From Clostridium sp. SCN 57-10 (lineage in GTDB: Bacteria; Bacillota; Clostridia; Oscillospirales; Butyricicoccaceae), in assembly GCA_001725215.1 (NCBI GenBank), contig MEFT01000026.1:1-11376 (forward strand): a DNA stretch of 11,376 nucleotides, in the 5' to 3' direction. Positions 4,464 to 11,376 of this stretch are shown piece after piece. The notes below the pieces were generated by a model. That model made no database searches and was not told the origin of the DNA. It worked only from the letters and a program-made list of their open reading frames with translations. Both the position numbers and the translations under genes were made by a program. Positions within the stretch are counted from its first letter, which is position 1; every line of letters begins with the position of its first letter.

Positions 4464-6289
4464 ATCGTTCCTCCGTCCGCGTGGAATTTGGCGTAAATCG
4501 CCTCGGCGGCGTTTTGCGGCACCGCCTCGCAAAGCTGTTCGACCGTCGCCGCTTTTATGGCGGCAATCGTGCCGAAGTGTTTGAGCAGCTTCTTTTTGCG
4601 CTCCTCGCCCACTTGCGGAATGCCGTCAAGCGCGCTGCGGCGCACGTTTTTCGAGCGCACCTCCTGGTGATAGTCGACGGCGAAACGGTGCGTTTCCTCC
4701 TGAATGCGCCCCAGCAGCGCGAACACCGCGGGCGTCGTCTGCAAGCCGATTTCGCCGCCGTGGGGCGCGACAAGCGCACGCGTGCGATGCTTGTCATCCT
4801 TGACGCAGCCAAATACGGGCAGCTCAATGCCGAATGAGTCGAGCACGCGGCGGGCCGCCGCCGTTTGGTTGACACCGCCGTCCATCAAAAAGAGGTCTGG
4901 CAGCGGCAAAAAGCTCTCGTCGCCGTTTTTCGCGCGCTCCAGACGGCGCGTGAGCACTTCGGTCAGTGCGCCGACGTCGTCTCCCCCCACCGCCTCTTTG
5001 ATGCGAAAACGCTTATAGTCGCGCTTGAGGGGCTTGCCCTCGACGAACACAACCATCGAGGCGACCGCGTCCTGCCCCGCCGTGTTGGAAATATCATAGC
5101 ATTCGATGCGTGACGGAGCCTTTGTGCCGCACAGCTCGCCTAGCATTTCGGCGGTCTTGCGCGACTTCTGCTCGCGGATTTCGGCGGCGCTCAGCTCAAA
5201 CTCCGCGTTTTGCAGCGCCAGCTCAAGCATTTTGCGGCGGTCGCCGCGTTCGGGCACCGAAATGCGGCACTTCGCGCCGCGCAAGCTGTATAGAAACTCT
5301 TCTACGCTCTCTTTGCCCGCAAGCTCGTGCGAAACCAAAAGCTCGGCGGGCGCGCGCTCCTCGCGCGCGTAGTGCTGCTGCAAAAAGCTTTCGAGCGCGT
5401 CTGCCGCGTCGGCTTCCTCGAGGCCGTCAAACAGCTCCACCTTTTTGTCGATCAGCGTGCCGCCGCTGTACTGCAGCACGGCGATCGCGCCGCGCGAGTT
5501 GTGCGACGCAAACGCCGCCACGTCGGTGTCGCTCATCGCGACGCCCGTGACAATGCGGCTCTGCCCCATCCGGCGCACGGCGTTCAGCCGGTCGCGCAGC
5601 GCGGCGGCGTGCTCGAAGTCAAGCGCCTCAGCGCAGGCAAGCATTTTCTCCTCGATCTGCGCGGCAAGGTCACTTACCTTTCCGTCGAGCAGAAGCGCGG
5701 CCTGGCGCATCATGATGTCATACTGCTCCTCGCTGACCTCGTTTGCAATGCAGATGCCACAGCATTTTTTGATGTGATAGCGCAGACAGGGGCGCTCGCG
5801 TCCAATGTCGCGCGGGAACTGGCGGTTGCACGTCGGCAGCCCGAACAGCTCTGATACAATGTTGATCGCCGCGCGCGCCGCGCTGCGCCCGCCGTAGGGT
5901 CCGAAATAGCGCGCCTTGTCGCGCCCACGCTCGGCCGTGATGGAAAACGTGCCGTACGGCTCGCTCGAAAGACGCACATAGGGATATCCCTTGCCGTCTT
6001 TGAGCAGGATGTTGTATTTCGGCATATAGCGCTTGATGAGCGTATTTTCAAGCAGCAGCGCGTCAAACTCGGTCTTTGCGTAAATGACCTCAAAGTCGTT
6101 GACGTTTTCAACCATGCGGCGTGTCTTGACCGTATGCGCGGCAAGATTCGTAAAATACTGGCTGACCCGGTTTTTCAGCGCCTTTGCCTTGCCGACATAA
6201 ATCACCGTGCCGTCGCGGTCGCGCATCAGATAAACGCCGGGCACAAGCGGCAGCTCAAGTGCTTTGATGCGCAGCTGCGCAAGATTCAT
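4460..6289 (-). CDS. uvrC: Excinuclease ABC subunit C (UvrC)
   Basis: Endonuclease of nucleotide excision repair that makes both incisions around a lesion handed over by UvrA and UvrB. The 609-residue product has the GIY-YIG domain (about 14-92; GVY 18-20, YVGKAKALKNR 31-41, catalytic Glu81 in LLLENTLIKRYMP), a four-Cys region (Cys154, 168, 176 or 177, 180) matching the reported Fe-S ligands of UvrC, a UVR domain (about 203-240), and the RNase H-like domain with Asp399 (ECYDIS), Asp470 (LMDGG) and His534. Helix-hairpin-helix motifs end the protein (about 554-600). The ATG at 6289 is chosen because GGGGAGG ends 7 nt upstream; an in-frame TTG at 6295 is too close. It heads a four-gene overlapping run, and only about 25 nt separate the preceding terminator from its ribosome binding site, so its promoter is unclear. 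Confidence 0.97.
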   Translation of the reverse strand: MNLAQLRIKALELPLVPGVYLMRDRDGTVIYVGKAKALKNRVSQYFTNLAAHTVKTRRMVENVNDFEVIYAKTEFDALLLENTLIKRYMPKYNILLKDGKGYPYVRLSSEPYGTFSITAERGRDKARYFGPYGGRSAARAAINIVSELFGLPTCNRQFPRDIGRERPCLRYHIKKCCGICIANEVSEEQYDIMMRQAALLLDGKVSDLAAQIEEKMLACAEALDFEHAAALRDRLNAVRRMGQSRIVTGVAMSDTDVAAFASHNSRGAIAVLQYSGGTLIDKKVELFDGLEEADAADALESFLQQHYAREERAPAELLVSHELAGKESVEEFLYSLRGAKCRISVPERGDRRKMLELALQNAEFELSAAEIREQKSRKTAEMLGELCGTKAPSRIECYDISNTAGQDAVASMVVFVEGKPLKRDYKRFRIKEAVGGDDVGALTEVLTRRLERAKNGDESFLPLPDLFLMDGGVNQTAAARRVLDSFGIELPVFGCVKDDKHRTRALVAPHGGEIGLQTTPAVFALLGRIQEETHRFAVDYHQEVRSKNVRRSALDGIPQVGEERKKKLLKHFGTIAAIKAATVEQLCEAVPQNAAEAIYAKFHADGGTI

Positions 6290-6315
6290 ATGCAAACCTC
6301 CCCAAAACGGCTAAC

Positions 6316-6348
6316 TGAAACAAAACGCGCCGCAAAAAGCGGCGCGTT
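6316..6348 (-). terminator. Intrinsic terminator after the HPr-like gene
   Basis: On the minus strand AACGCGCCGC, loop TTTTT and GCGGCGCGTT form a 10-bp, very GC-rich stem followed by TTTTGTTTC. It lies 17 nt after the HPr-like gene stop and just upstream of the uvrC ribosome binding site, so any readthrough would supply uvrC. Confidence 0.85.
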
Positions 6349-6364
6349 GCTCCCTTTTTCGGGA

Positions 6365-6628
6365 TTATTCTCCGAAATTGTTGGCAATCAGCGTGCAGAG
6401 AGCGTTTACCGCCTCTTCCTCGTCCGGCCCTTCCGCCGAGATCATGATCGAACTGCCTTTGGTAATCCCAAGCGACAGCACGCCAAGCAGGCTTTTTGCG
6501 TTGACTTTCCGATCATCCTTTTCCACCATCATGGTGCTTCTGAACTCATTGGCCTTCTGAATAAAGAAGGTTGCAGGGCGCGCATAAAGGCCGACCTGGT
6601 TGGTAACCGTAATCTCTTTCGAATACAT
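6365..6628 (-). CDS. HPr-fold protein with Tyr at position 15 (Crh-like)
   Basis: An 87-residue HPr family protein. Canonical HPr is phosphorylated on His15 by enzyme I and passes the phosphate to sugar PTS enzymes; HPr kinase also modifies Ser46 in Firmicutes. Here the His15 motif GLHARPA reads GLYARPA (13-19, codon TAT), so PTS phosphotransfer should be lost, while the Ser46 region KVNAKSLLGVLSLG (41-54) is intact. This mirrors Bacillus Crh, which has Gln15 and keeps Ser46 and acts only in catabolite regulation, so a regulatory role is inferred. The fold is complete and the length normal. GAGGGAG precedes the ATG at 6628. It has its own promoter and terminator, so it is monocistronic. A CAT to TAT change is a single base, so a sequencing or strain-specific change cannot be excluded. 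Confidence 0.92.
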   Translation of the reverse strand: MYSKEITVTNQVGLYARPATFFIQKANEFRSTMMVEKDDRKVNAKSLLGVLSLGITKGSSIMISAEGPDEEEAVNALCTLIANNFGE

Positions 6629-6672
6629 AAGCTCCCTCGTTTCTGGCGTTTCTTTTCGGAATGATTAAGTTA

Positions 6673-6701
6673 ATTATAGCAGATTTATGCCTGCATTACA
6701 A
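6673..6701 (-). promoter_or_regulatory. Promoter of the HPr-like gene
   Basis: On the minus strand TTGTAA (6701-6696), a 17-nt spacer and a perfect TATAAT (6678-6673) preceded by TGC (extended -10). The start would fall near 6666, giving a leader of about 38 nt. It lies just past the DUF554 gene stop. Confidence 0.82.
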
Positions 6702-6714
6702 TCCCCAATTACCT

Positions 6715-7437
6715 TCAACGGATAAAAAGCGAAAAAATAAGCGGAAAAAACGTTGCGGGAATAAAGTTTGCGACCTTAAACTTCTGCATGCCGAGCATAT
6801 TGAACGCAAGCATCATCAGCAGTGCCGATCCGACAAACGACATCTGCGTGACGACGGCGGGAGAAAGCAGCGGCGCCGCCACAACGGCAAGAAGCGTAAG
6901 TACACCCTGATAGACGAACACCGAGCCGGCGGAAAGCAGCACGCCCCAGCCATACAGCGCGGTAAACATGATGCTTCCGATGCCGTCGAGCACGGCTTTC
7001 ATGTAAAGCGTCTGCGGAGCGTGCGATACGCCGTCTTCGATGGAGCCCAAAATCGCCATCGCACCGGCGCACATCAGAATGCTCGCCGTTGCAAATCCGA
7101 CGCCGACGCTGCTCGCATCGTCCTTCGACACAAGCCGCTTCATTCTTTCACCCGTTCGCTCAAAAAAGCCGTCAATGTTGAGCCATTCTCCGACGGCCGC
7201 GCCGAGAATCATCGAAAAAAGCAGCGTGAGGGTATAGGCACTCGTCAGCGTGCCGTCCTGAGCGGCCGTGATCGAGCCGGTGATGACGCCCGACAGGCCC
7301 ATGATGAGCACCGACATGCCAGCTGCGGTGAAAATTGCGTTGTGAAAACGCTCTGGGATTCCTTTTTTCAATAAAAGTCCGACGATCCCTCCCAATAAGA
7401 TAGCGACGGTGTTGACCAGTGTTCCGATACCAGGCAT
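6715..7437 (-). CDS. DUF554 family integral membrane protein (YdfK-like)
   Basis: A 240-residue polytopic membrane protein of the DUF554 family; its transport substrate or role is not known. It shows the family's N-terminal GTLVNTVAILLGGIVGLLLKK pattern starting at residue 5 and then about six or seven hydrophobic segments (around 4-24, 33-56, 66-86, 112-132, 150-172, 176-195, 202-238), with a charged loop at 88-108. The LCAGAMAILGSIEDG-like stretch in the middle (SILMCAGAMAILGSIEDG, 119-136) is typical of the family. The start at 7437 has AAGGAAG about 10 nt upstream. It begins 26 nt after the mutS2 stop with no terminator between, so it probably shares the mutS2 transcript. No promoter of its own was found. 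Confidence 0.88.
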   Translation of the reverse strand: MPGIGTLVNTVAILLGGIVGLLLKKGIPERFHNAIFTAAGMSVLIMGLSGVITGSITAAQDGTLTSAYTLTLLFSMILGAAVGEWLNIDGFFERTGERMKRLVSKDDASSVGVGFATASILMCAGAMAILGSIEDGVSHAPQTLYMKAVLDGIGSIMFTALYGWGVLLSAGSVFVYQGVLTLLAVVAAPLLSPAVVTQMSFVGSALLMMLAFNMLGMQKFKVANFIPATFFPLIFSLFIR

Positions 7438-7463
7438 ACGCGTTAAACTTCCTTCTCTCTAAG

Positions 7464-9839
7464 CTATTCCAGTGTCGCGATGGTGACGCCCGCCTCGCCC
7501 TCGCCGTATACGCCGAGGCGGAACGAACGCACCTGACGCATGGAGCGCAAATGTGCCTGCACCGCGTTGCGCAGCACGCCGGTGCCCTTACCGTGAATGA
7601 TGGTGACCGACGGCAGCCGCAGGCGGATGGCGTTGTCGATAAAGCGGTCGACCTCCATCAGCGCTTCGTCGGCATTCATGCCGCGCAGGTCGAGACTTGC
7701 CGCCCCCTCCGGACGACCCTTGGGCACCGTGTTGACGGCGCGCGGCGCAGCGCTCTTTTCGGGGCGCGCGTCTTCAAGCAGCGTCAGCTCGTTTTGCGGC
7801 ACAACCATTTTCAAAACGCCGGCCTGCAGGCGCACCGGTTCGTCTTTCTTCGGGGTTTCAATCACGGTGGCACGCGTTCTTGTCGCAGCGATTTCCACCG
7901 TGTCTCCCGCCTGCAGCGGGCGGGGCAGCGGCATGGCACGGCGCTCGGCACGCTGCGCCGTATTGGCCTCCTCCGCGTCTGAAAGCTTGCCACGCAGCAC
8001 CGCGCGGGCGGCGGCGAGGTTGGGGTCGCGCCCTTCCTCGACCTCTTTCTTCATGCGTTTTGCTTCGTTAAATGCATAGTCGGCAGCGGCGCGAGCGTTG
8101 TTGATAATTTCCTGCGCCTTCAGCTTTGCGTCATACACCAGCTTCTCGCGCTCACCCTCAAGCGTGTCAAGCCGCTCGCGGGCAATACGCGCACGTTCCG
8201 CGGCGTCGCGGCTGTCGCGCTCGGCGTCCGCCAGGCGCTTTTCCATTGCCTGGCGCTTTTCCTCAAGCGCAGTGATGACCTCTTCAAAGCGCTTGCTATC
8301 GCTGTCAAGCCGCTTTTGCGCGTGCTCGATGATGTGCGTGCTCAGTCCGAGCCGCTGCGAAATGGCAAACGCGTTCGAACGGCCGGGCACACCGAACACC
8401 AGCTTATAGGTCGGCATCAGCGTTTCAACGTCAAACTCGCACGATGCGTTTTCCACGCCGTCGGTCTGTAGCGCATAGATTTTAAGCTCGGCGTAGTGCG
8501 TCGTCGCGGCGACGGTGCTGCCGCGCGCGCGCAGCTCCTCGATGATGGCGACGGCAAGTGCCGCGCCCTCTACGGGGTCGGTACCCGCGCCCAGCTCATC
8601 GAGCAGCACAAGCGTATGCCCGTCTGCGTGTTCCAGAATCTCCGTGATGTTGCGCATATGCGACGAGAAGGTGGAAAGCGACTGCTCAATACTCTGCTCG
8701 TCGCCGATGTCGGCAAGCACATGATCGTAAATGGCGACCGAGCTGTCTTCCGCGGCGGGAATCTGCAGGCCGCACTGCGCCATAACGGTAAGCAGCCCCA
8801 GCGTTTTGATGCTCACCGTCTTGCCGCCCGTGTTGGGCCCCGTGATAACGACAGTGTCGCACCGCGCGCCGATGTCAAACGTAATGGGAACGGCGCGGTC
8901 GGGGTCGAGCAGCGGATGGCGCGCGCGCCGCAGCGTTGTCTTTCCGTCGCGGTTGAGGCGCGGGCGCAGAGCCTTCATTTTATAGGCCAGCTTGCCGCGC
9001 GCAAAAATAAAGTCAAGCTCACACAGGATTTCGTAATCGTGCGTGATGCCGCCCGCAAAGCTCGCCACCTCGGCGGACAGAGCGGCCAGAATACGTTCGA
9101 TCTCATGCTGCTCCTTGCTTTGCAGCACACGCAGCGAATTGTTCAGCTCAACGACGGCCGTCGGCTCGACGAACAGCGTCGCGCCACTCGACGATACGTC
9201 ATGCACCAACCCGCCGAAGCTGCCCTTATATTCGCTTTTGACGGGCACGACGTAGCGCCCGCCGCGAATCGTAATGAGCGAATCCTGCAGCATTTTCTGG
9301 TTGGCCGAGCTGGAAATGATTTTGTTGAGCACGTCGCGCACCTTGCTCGACGCGGCACGCATCGCGCGGCGGATGTCGTACAGCTCCGGACTGGCGTGGT
9401 CGGCAATTTCGTCCTCGCTGACGATGGCCTGCGCAATCTTCTCTTCGAGATATTTGTTGCCCGAAAGCGAGTAAAATAGCTCGTCAATGCTCGTCTGGGT
9501 GCCCTTGCGCTCTTCTATGTAAGCGCGCGTCAGGCGCGCCGTGCGCAGCAGCTGCGCCACACGCAAAAGCTCCACCGGGCTGAGCGAGCCGCCGCGCTCG
9601 GCGCGCGACGTCGCTTCCGAAACGTCTTTCAGTCCGTCAAAGCCGGGACTGCCCTGCAGTCCCATCAGGTAAACGGCGTCGGTGCATTGCTGCTGCAGCA
9701 GCTCGCAGCGGTTCAGGCTTTGCTGCGGACGCAGCGCGCGGCATTTCTCTCGCGCAAGCTCGCTCGACGCTTGCTGCGCCAACAGCTCAAGCACCTTGGG
9801 CAGCTCGAGCGTGCGCAGCGATTTTTCGTATAGCTCCAT
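7464..9839 (-). CDS. mutS2: Endonuclease MutS2 (RqcU), MutS-type ATPase with Smr domain
   Basis: A 791-residue protein of the MutS2 family, linked to suppression of recombination and, in Bacillus, to splitting collided ribosomes for quality control. Visible parts are the core and clamp domains (about 1-290), the ATPase with Walker A GPNTGGKT (334-341), Walker B VLLDELGAGTDP (411-422) and the TTHYAELK switch (446-453), a long coiled coil (about 505-605), a KOW-like segment (about 643-690) and the C-terminal Smr domain (715-791) with LDLRG (716-720) and HGKGTG (749-754). The start at 9839 gives the usual MELYEKSLRTLELPKVLELL opening and has GAGAGGA upstream. In-frame sequence extending 74 codons further upstream runs through hairpin-rich spacer and is not credible. 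It follows recO after 148 nt and leads into the DUF554 gene. Confidence 0.96.
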   Translation of the reverse strand: MELYEKSLRTLELPKVLELLAQQASSELAREKCRALRPQQSLNRCELLQQQCTDAVYLMGLQGSPGFDGLKDVSEATSRAERGGSLSPVELLRVAQLLRTARLTRAYIEERKGTQTSIDELFYSLSGNKYLEEKIAQAIVSEDEIADHASPELYDIRRAMRAASSKVRDVLNKIISSSANQKMLQDSLITIRGGRYVVPVKSEYKGSFGGLVHDVSSSGATLFVEPTAVVELNNSLRVLQSKEQHEIERILAALSAEVASFAGGITHDYEILCELDFIFARGKLAYKMKALRPRLNRDGKTTLRRARHPLLDPDRAVPITFDIGARCDTVVITGPNTGGKTVSIKTLGLLTVMAQCGLQIPAAEDSSVAIYDHVLADIGDEQSIEQSLSTFSSHMRNITEILEHADGHTLVLLDELGAGTDPVEGAALAVAIIEELRARGSTVAATTHYAELKIYALQTDGVENASCEFDVETLMPTYKLVFGVPGRSNAFAISQRLGLSTHIIEHAQKRLDSDSKRFEEVITALEEKRQAMEKRLADAERDSRDAAERARIARERLDTLEGEREKLVYDAKLKAQEIINNARAAADYAFNEAKRMKKEVEEGRDPNLAAARAVLRGKLSDAEEANTAQRAERRAMPLPRPLQAGDTVEIAATRTRATVIETPKKDEPVRLQAGVLKMVVPQNELTLLEDARPEKSAAPRAVNTVPKGRPEGAASLDLRGMNADEALMEVDRFIDNAIRLRLPSVTIIHGKGTGVLRNAVQAHLRSMRQVRSFRLGVYGEGEAGVTIATLE

Positions 9840-9987
9840 ATATGTCCTCTCAATGTCTGTTCGAAGGGGAATCGCATTCCCCCTTCGCGCCGCGCTTTGC
9901 GCGGCTATTCCCCTCGTTTCACCAATTTTTAAGAAAAATCGGCGGATTACAGAAATATCAAACCCTTCGGGCTTTAGGGCAAGCGAT
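9840..9987 (-). repeat. Cluster of palindromes between recO and mutS2
   Basis: Four inverted repeats occupy this spacer: 9862-9887 (CGAAGGGG / CCCCTTCG, with AAT/ATT pairing inside), 9889-9905 (GCCGCGC, loop TTT, GCGCGGC), 9922-9942 (CCGATTTTT, loop CTT, AAAAATTGG on the minus strand) and a weaker CCCT/AGGG at 9963-9979. An extra copy of GGGGAAT (minus strand, about 9906-9914) can replace one arm of the first hairpin. There is no good T-tract, so these look less like terminators than a leader structure or a REP-like dispersed element. Confidence 0.5.
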
Positions 9988-10689
9988 TTACAAAAGCGAG
10001 CGATAAAACGCAAGCGTCTTAAAGCTGCGCTCCATGCAGGTGAGTAAATAGCGCTCGGCAAACGCGGAAAGTGACGAAAGTGCTTCGTCAGTCAATGTAA
10101 ACTTAAGCAGGCGGCGCATATCACAGCTTACGATATAGCGCGCCGCGCCGAGCACGGCTCCGTCGTTGCGCATACCCGACGCACGACACGCTTCGCACAG
10201 CGCGTTGCCGCCGCATGCGCCGCGCGCGTCGCACCGGGTAAAGTCCGGCTCGTAGCCCGCAAGCGAGAGATAGCGCAGCTCAAACGCGGCCTTCAGCTTC
10301 TTCTGATCCGCGTCGGGCTGCGACAGCGCATACAGGCAGTTCAGCGCGAGCCGCAGCACGTCGGGATCGATGCAGTTATCCTCCGCCTCGGTGCCGAGCA
10401 CCTCGGCAAAGTAGGAGGCGAGCGCCATTTTGTCAAGCTCGGCGCGCATGCCGGAGAATTGCTCCAGCGTTTCCGCCTCGTCGAGCGTATAGCGCCCGCC
10501 CTGCTCAAACAGCGTCATCGATGAATAGGCAAATAGCTGCACCGCCGGGGCGCTTCGGCTGCTTTTGCGGCGCACGCCGCGCGCCTTCACCGTCATCAAT
10601 CCGCGCGTGTCGGTCAAAACGGTCAGAATTTTATCGCTTTCTTTGTAGTCAGCGGCGCGGATGACGAGCGCGTTCGTCACTAGGTGCAT
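9988..10689 (-). CDS. recO: DNA repair protein RecO
   Basis: Recombination mediator of the RecFOR pathway: binds single-stranded DNA and SSB, anneals strands and helps load RecA. The 233-residue product shows the N-terminal OB-fold start LVTNALVIRAADYKESDKIL (3-22) with GLMTVKARGVR (30-40), a helical middle, and a zinc-binding set in the order Cys153, Cys159, Cys165, Cys168 (C-X5-C-X5-C-X2-C), common in Firmicutes RecO. The start at 10689 has GGGAGG 5 nt upstream. Its beginning overlaps the small YqzL-type gene by 41 nt, and era precedes that gene; this era-yqzL-recO order is known from Bacillus. A hairpin-rich spacer follows. Confidence 0.95.
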   Translation of the reverse strand: MHLVTNALVIRAADYKESDKILTVLTDTRGLMTVKARGVRRKSSRSAPAVQLFAYSSMTLFEQGGRYTLDEAETLEQFSGMRAELDKMALASYFAEVLGTEAEDNCIDPDVLRLALNCLYALSQPDADQKKLKAAFELRYLSLAGYEPDFTRCDARGACGGNALCEACRASGMRNDGAVLGAARYIVSCDMRRLLKFTLTDEALSSLSAFAERYLLTCMERSFKTLAFYRSLL

Positions 10690-10771
10690 GATTTCCTCCC
10701 TGCGCGCGATATAGGCAATATGCCTGCGGAAGCCCTGTTTTGCAAAATAATGTCCAAAGCTTATCGTCCAT
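10649..10771 (-). CDS. yqzL: Small YqzL-family protein
   Basis: A 40-residue protein resembling YqzL of Bacillus, a tiny conserved protein of unknown function. The N-terminal half carries the family pattern W-x2-F-x2-TG-x4-Y-x2-Y: Trp6, Phe9, Thr12-Gly13, Tyr18, Tyr21. The C-terminal half is short, charged and Arg/His-rich, perhaps because its sequence is also constrained by the overlapping start of recO (41 nt overlap in another frame). The start at 10771 is set by GAGGTGA ending 7 nt upstream; longer in-frame starts at 10789 or 10861 would put that site inside the coding sequence. Its place between era and recO matches Bacillus and is the strongest support. Confidence 0.75.
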   Translation of the reverse strand: MDDKLWTLFCKTGLPQAYCLYRAQGGNHAPSDERARHPRR

Positions 10772-10896
10772 CTGCTTCACCTCACCCATATTGTTCGCGG
10801 CATACCGCATATTAGCAAAGTGAACTTGCGGACAATCTGGAAAAAACTTTGGTCTTGACACGGTTTCGGTTGCTTTTCAGGCGGGTTTACGCGCCG

Positions 10897-11376
10897 CTAT
10901 CTGCTTTCTTCGTAGCCGAAATTACGGATCTGGTTCGGATTGTTGCGCCAGTCCTCCTTGACCTTGACCCAAAGCTCGAGAAATACTTTTCCGTCGAGCA
11001 GCTGCTCGATGTCGGCGCGCGCTTCGGCGCCGATTTTTTTCAGCATCGAGCCGCCTCTGCCGATCAAAATGCCCTTATGGCTCATGCGCTCACAATAAAG
11101 TACCGCACCGATCTCGGTCAGTCCGTCCTCGCGCTCGGAAAAGCGCTCGATCTCAACGGCGACACCGTGCGGCACCTCTTTATCGAGATTGCGCAGCGCC
11201 TTTTCGCGGATTAGCTCGGCCACAAGCTGGCGCTCCGGCTGGTCGCAGTACATATCATCGGGGAACAGCTGGGGCGACGGCACGCAAAGCGCGCGCAGCT
11301 CTTTTTTCAAAACGTCAAGCCCCTCGCCCGTGCGCGCCGAAACGGGCACGACGGCGGTAAACTCGCACGCCGCGCT
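10897..11376 (-). CDS. era: GTPase Era, C-terminal part (N-terminus beyond window edge)
   Basis: Ribosome assembly GTPase that binds the 3' end of 16S rRNA through a KH domain. The visible 159 residues begin inside the GTPase domain near the G5 motif (VPVSARTGEGLD, about 10-21), pass through the linker with LFPDDMYCDQPERQLVAELIREK, and hold the KH domain with EIGAVLYCERMSHKGILIG and RGGSMLKKIGAEAR, ending FGYEESR. The Met-like start at 11349 is a GTG read as Val inside the protein; the frame stays open to the window edge, so the P-loop half is simply off the window. A 125-nt gap with no clear terminator separates it from the YqzL-type gene, which suggests cotranscription. Confidence 0.96.
   Translation of the reverse strand, partial: SAACEFTAVVPVSARTGEGLDVLKKELRALCVPSPQLFPDDMYCDQPERQLVAELIREKALRNLDKEVPHGVAVEIERFSEREDGLTEIGAVLYCERMSHKGILIGRGGSMLKKIGAEARADIEQLLDGKVFLELWVKVKEDWRNNPNQIRNFGYEESR

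Noticed and set aside
8496..9479. Plus-strand open frame of 327 codons opposite mutS2
   Set aside because: Antisense shadow of a clearly conserved MutS2; composition is Arg/His-rich without domains.
9840..10061. 74-codon N-terminal extension of mutS2
   Set aside because: It runs through the palindrome cluster and into recO, while the ATG at 9839 gives the standard MutS2 start and has a ribosome binding site.
10809..10835. Possible promoter TTGTCC-15-TAATAT upstream of the YqzL-type gene
   Set aside because: The spacer is only 15 nt and both boxes are weak, although a TGC precedes the -10-like box; not strong enough to annotate.

Overview
The window reads as a chromosomal backbone segment from a fairly GC-rich member of the Clostridia (Firmicutes). 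I infer this from gene content: an mraZ-rsmH-ftsL division cluster, an era-yqzL-recO block, a MutS2 with a C-terminal Smr domain, strong AGGAGG-type ribosome binding sites, and an HPr-fold protein of the Ser46 type. An Oscillospiraceae-like family is plausible, but the sequence alone does not fix it. All recognisable genes lie on the minus strand except one AT-rich plus-strand gene, so the biological order runs from right to left. No IS element, CRISPR array, rRNA or tRNA was seen.

Reading along the minus strand from the right edge: the C-terminal part of era (10897-11376), a 40-residue YqzL-type protein (10649-10771), recO (9988-10689), a 148-bp hairpin-rich spacer, mutS2 (7464-9839) and a DUF554 membrane protein (6715-7437). 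Next is an HPr-like gene (6365-6628) with its own consensus promoter and an intrinsic terminator. Then comes a tightly overlapping run uvrC-rsmD-coaD-coiled-coil protein (6289 down to 2949), in which the first two junctions are ATGA overlaps and the last is a 23-nt overlap. These genes cover repair and recombination, ribosome biogenesis and rescue, 16S rRNA methylation and CoA synthesis.

Between this run and the division cluster lies an AT-rich block (about 1840-2840). It holds a plus-strand DJ-1/PfpI family gene (2235-2813) with its own promoter and a terminator-like hairpin. It also holds a structured, locally GC-rich stretch ending in a minus-strand intrinsic terminator (1981-2008), which could be the end of an unrecognised small RNA. 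The block looks like an insertion into a conserved backbone.

The left end is the start of the dcw cluster. mraZ (1347-1763) has a TTGCAA-17-TATAAT promoter followed at once by four exact 10-bp-phased AGTG repeats, matching the expected layout of autoregulatory MraZ boxes. rsmH (410-1345) and ftsL (1-375, cut by the window edge) follow.

The observations most worth following are the four-box MraZ operator, an HPr-fold protein whose catalytic His15 is Tyr while Ser46 is kept (Crh-like), the putative small RNA near 1981-2160, the AT-rich DJ-1 insertion, and the palindrome cluster upstream of mutS2. I did not find convincing evidence of a wholly new multi-gene system.
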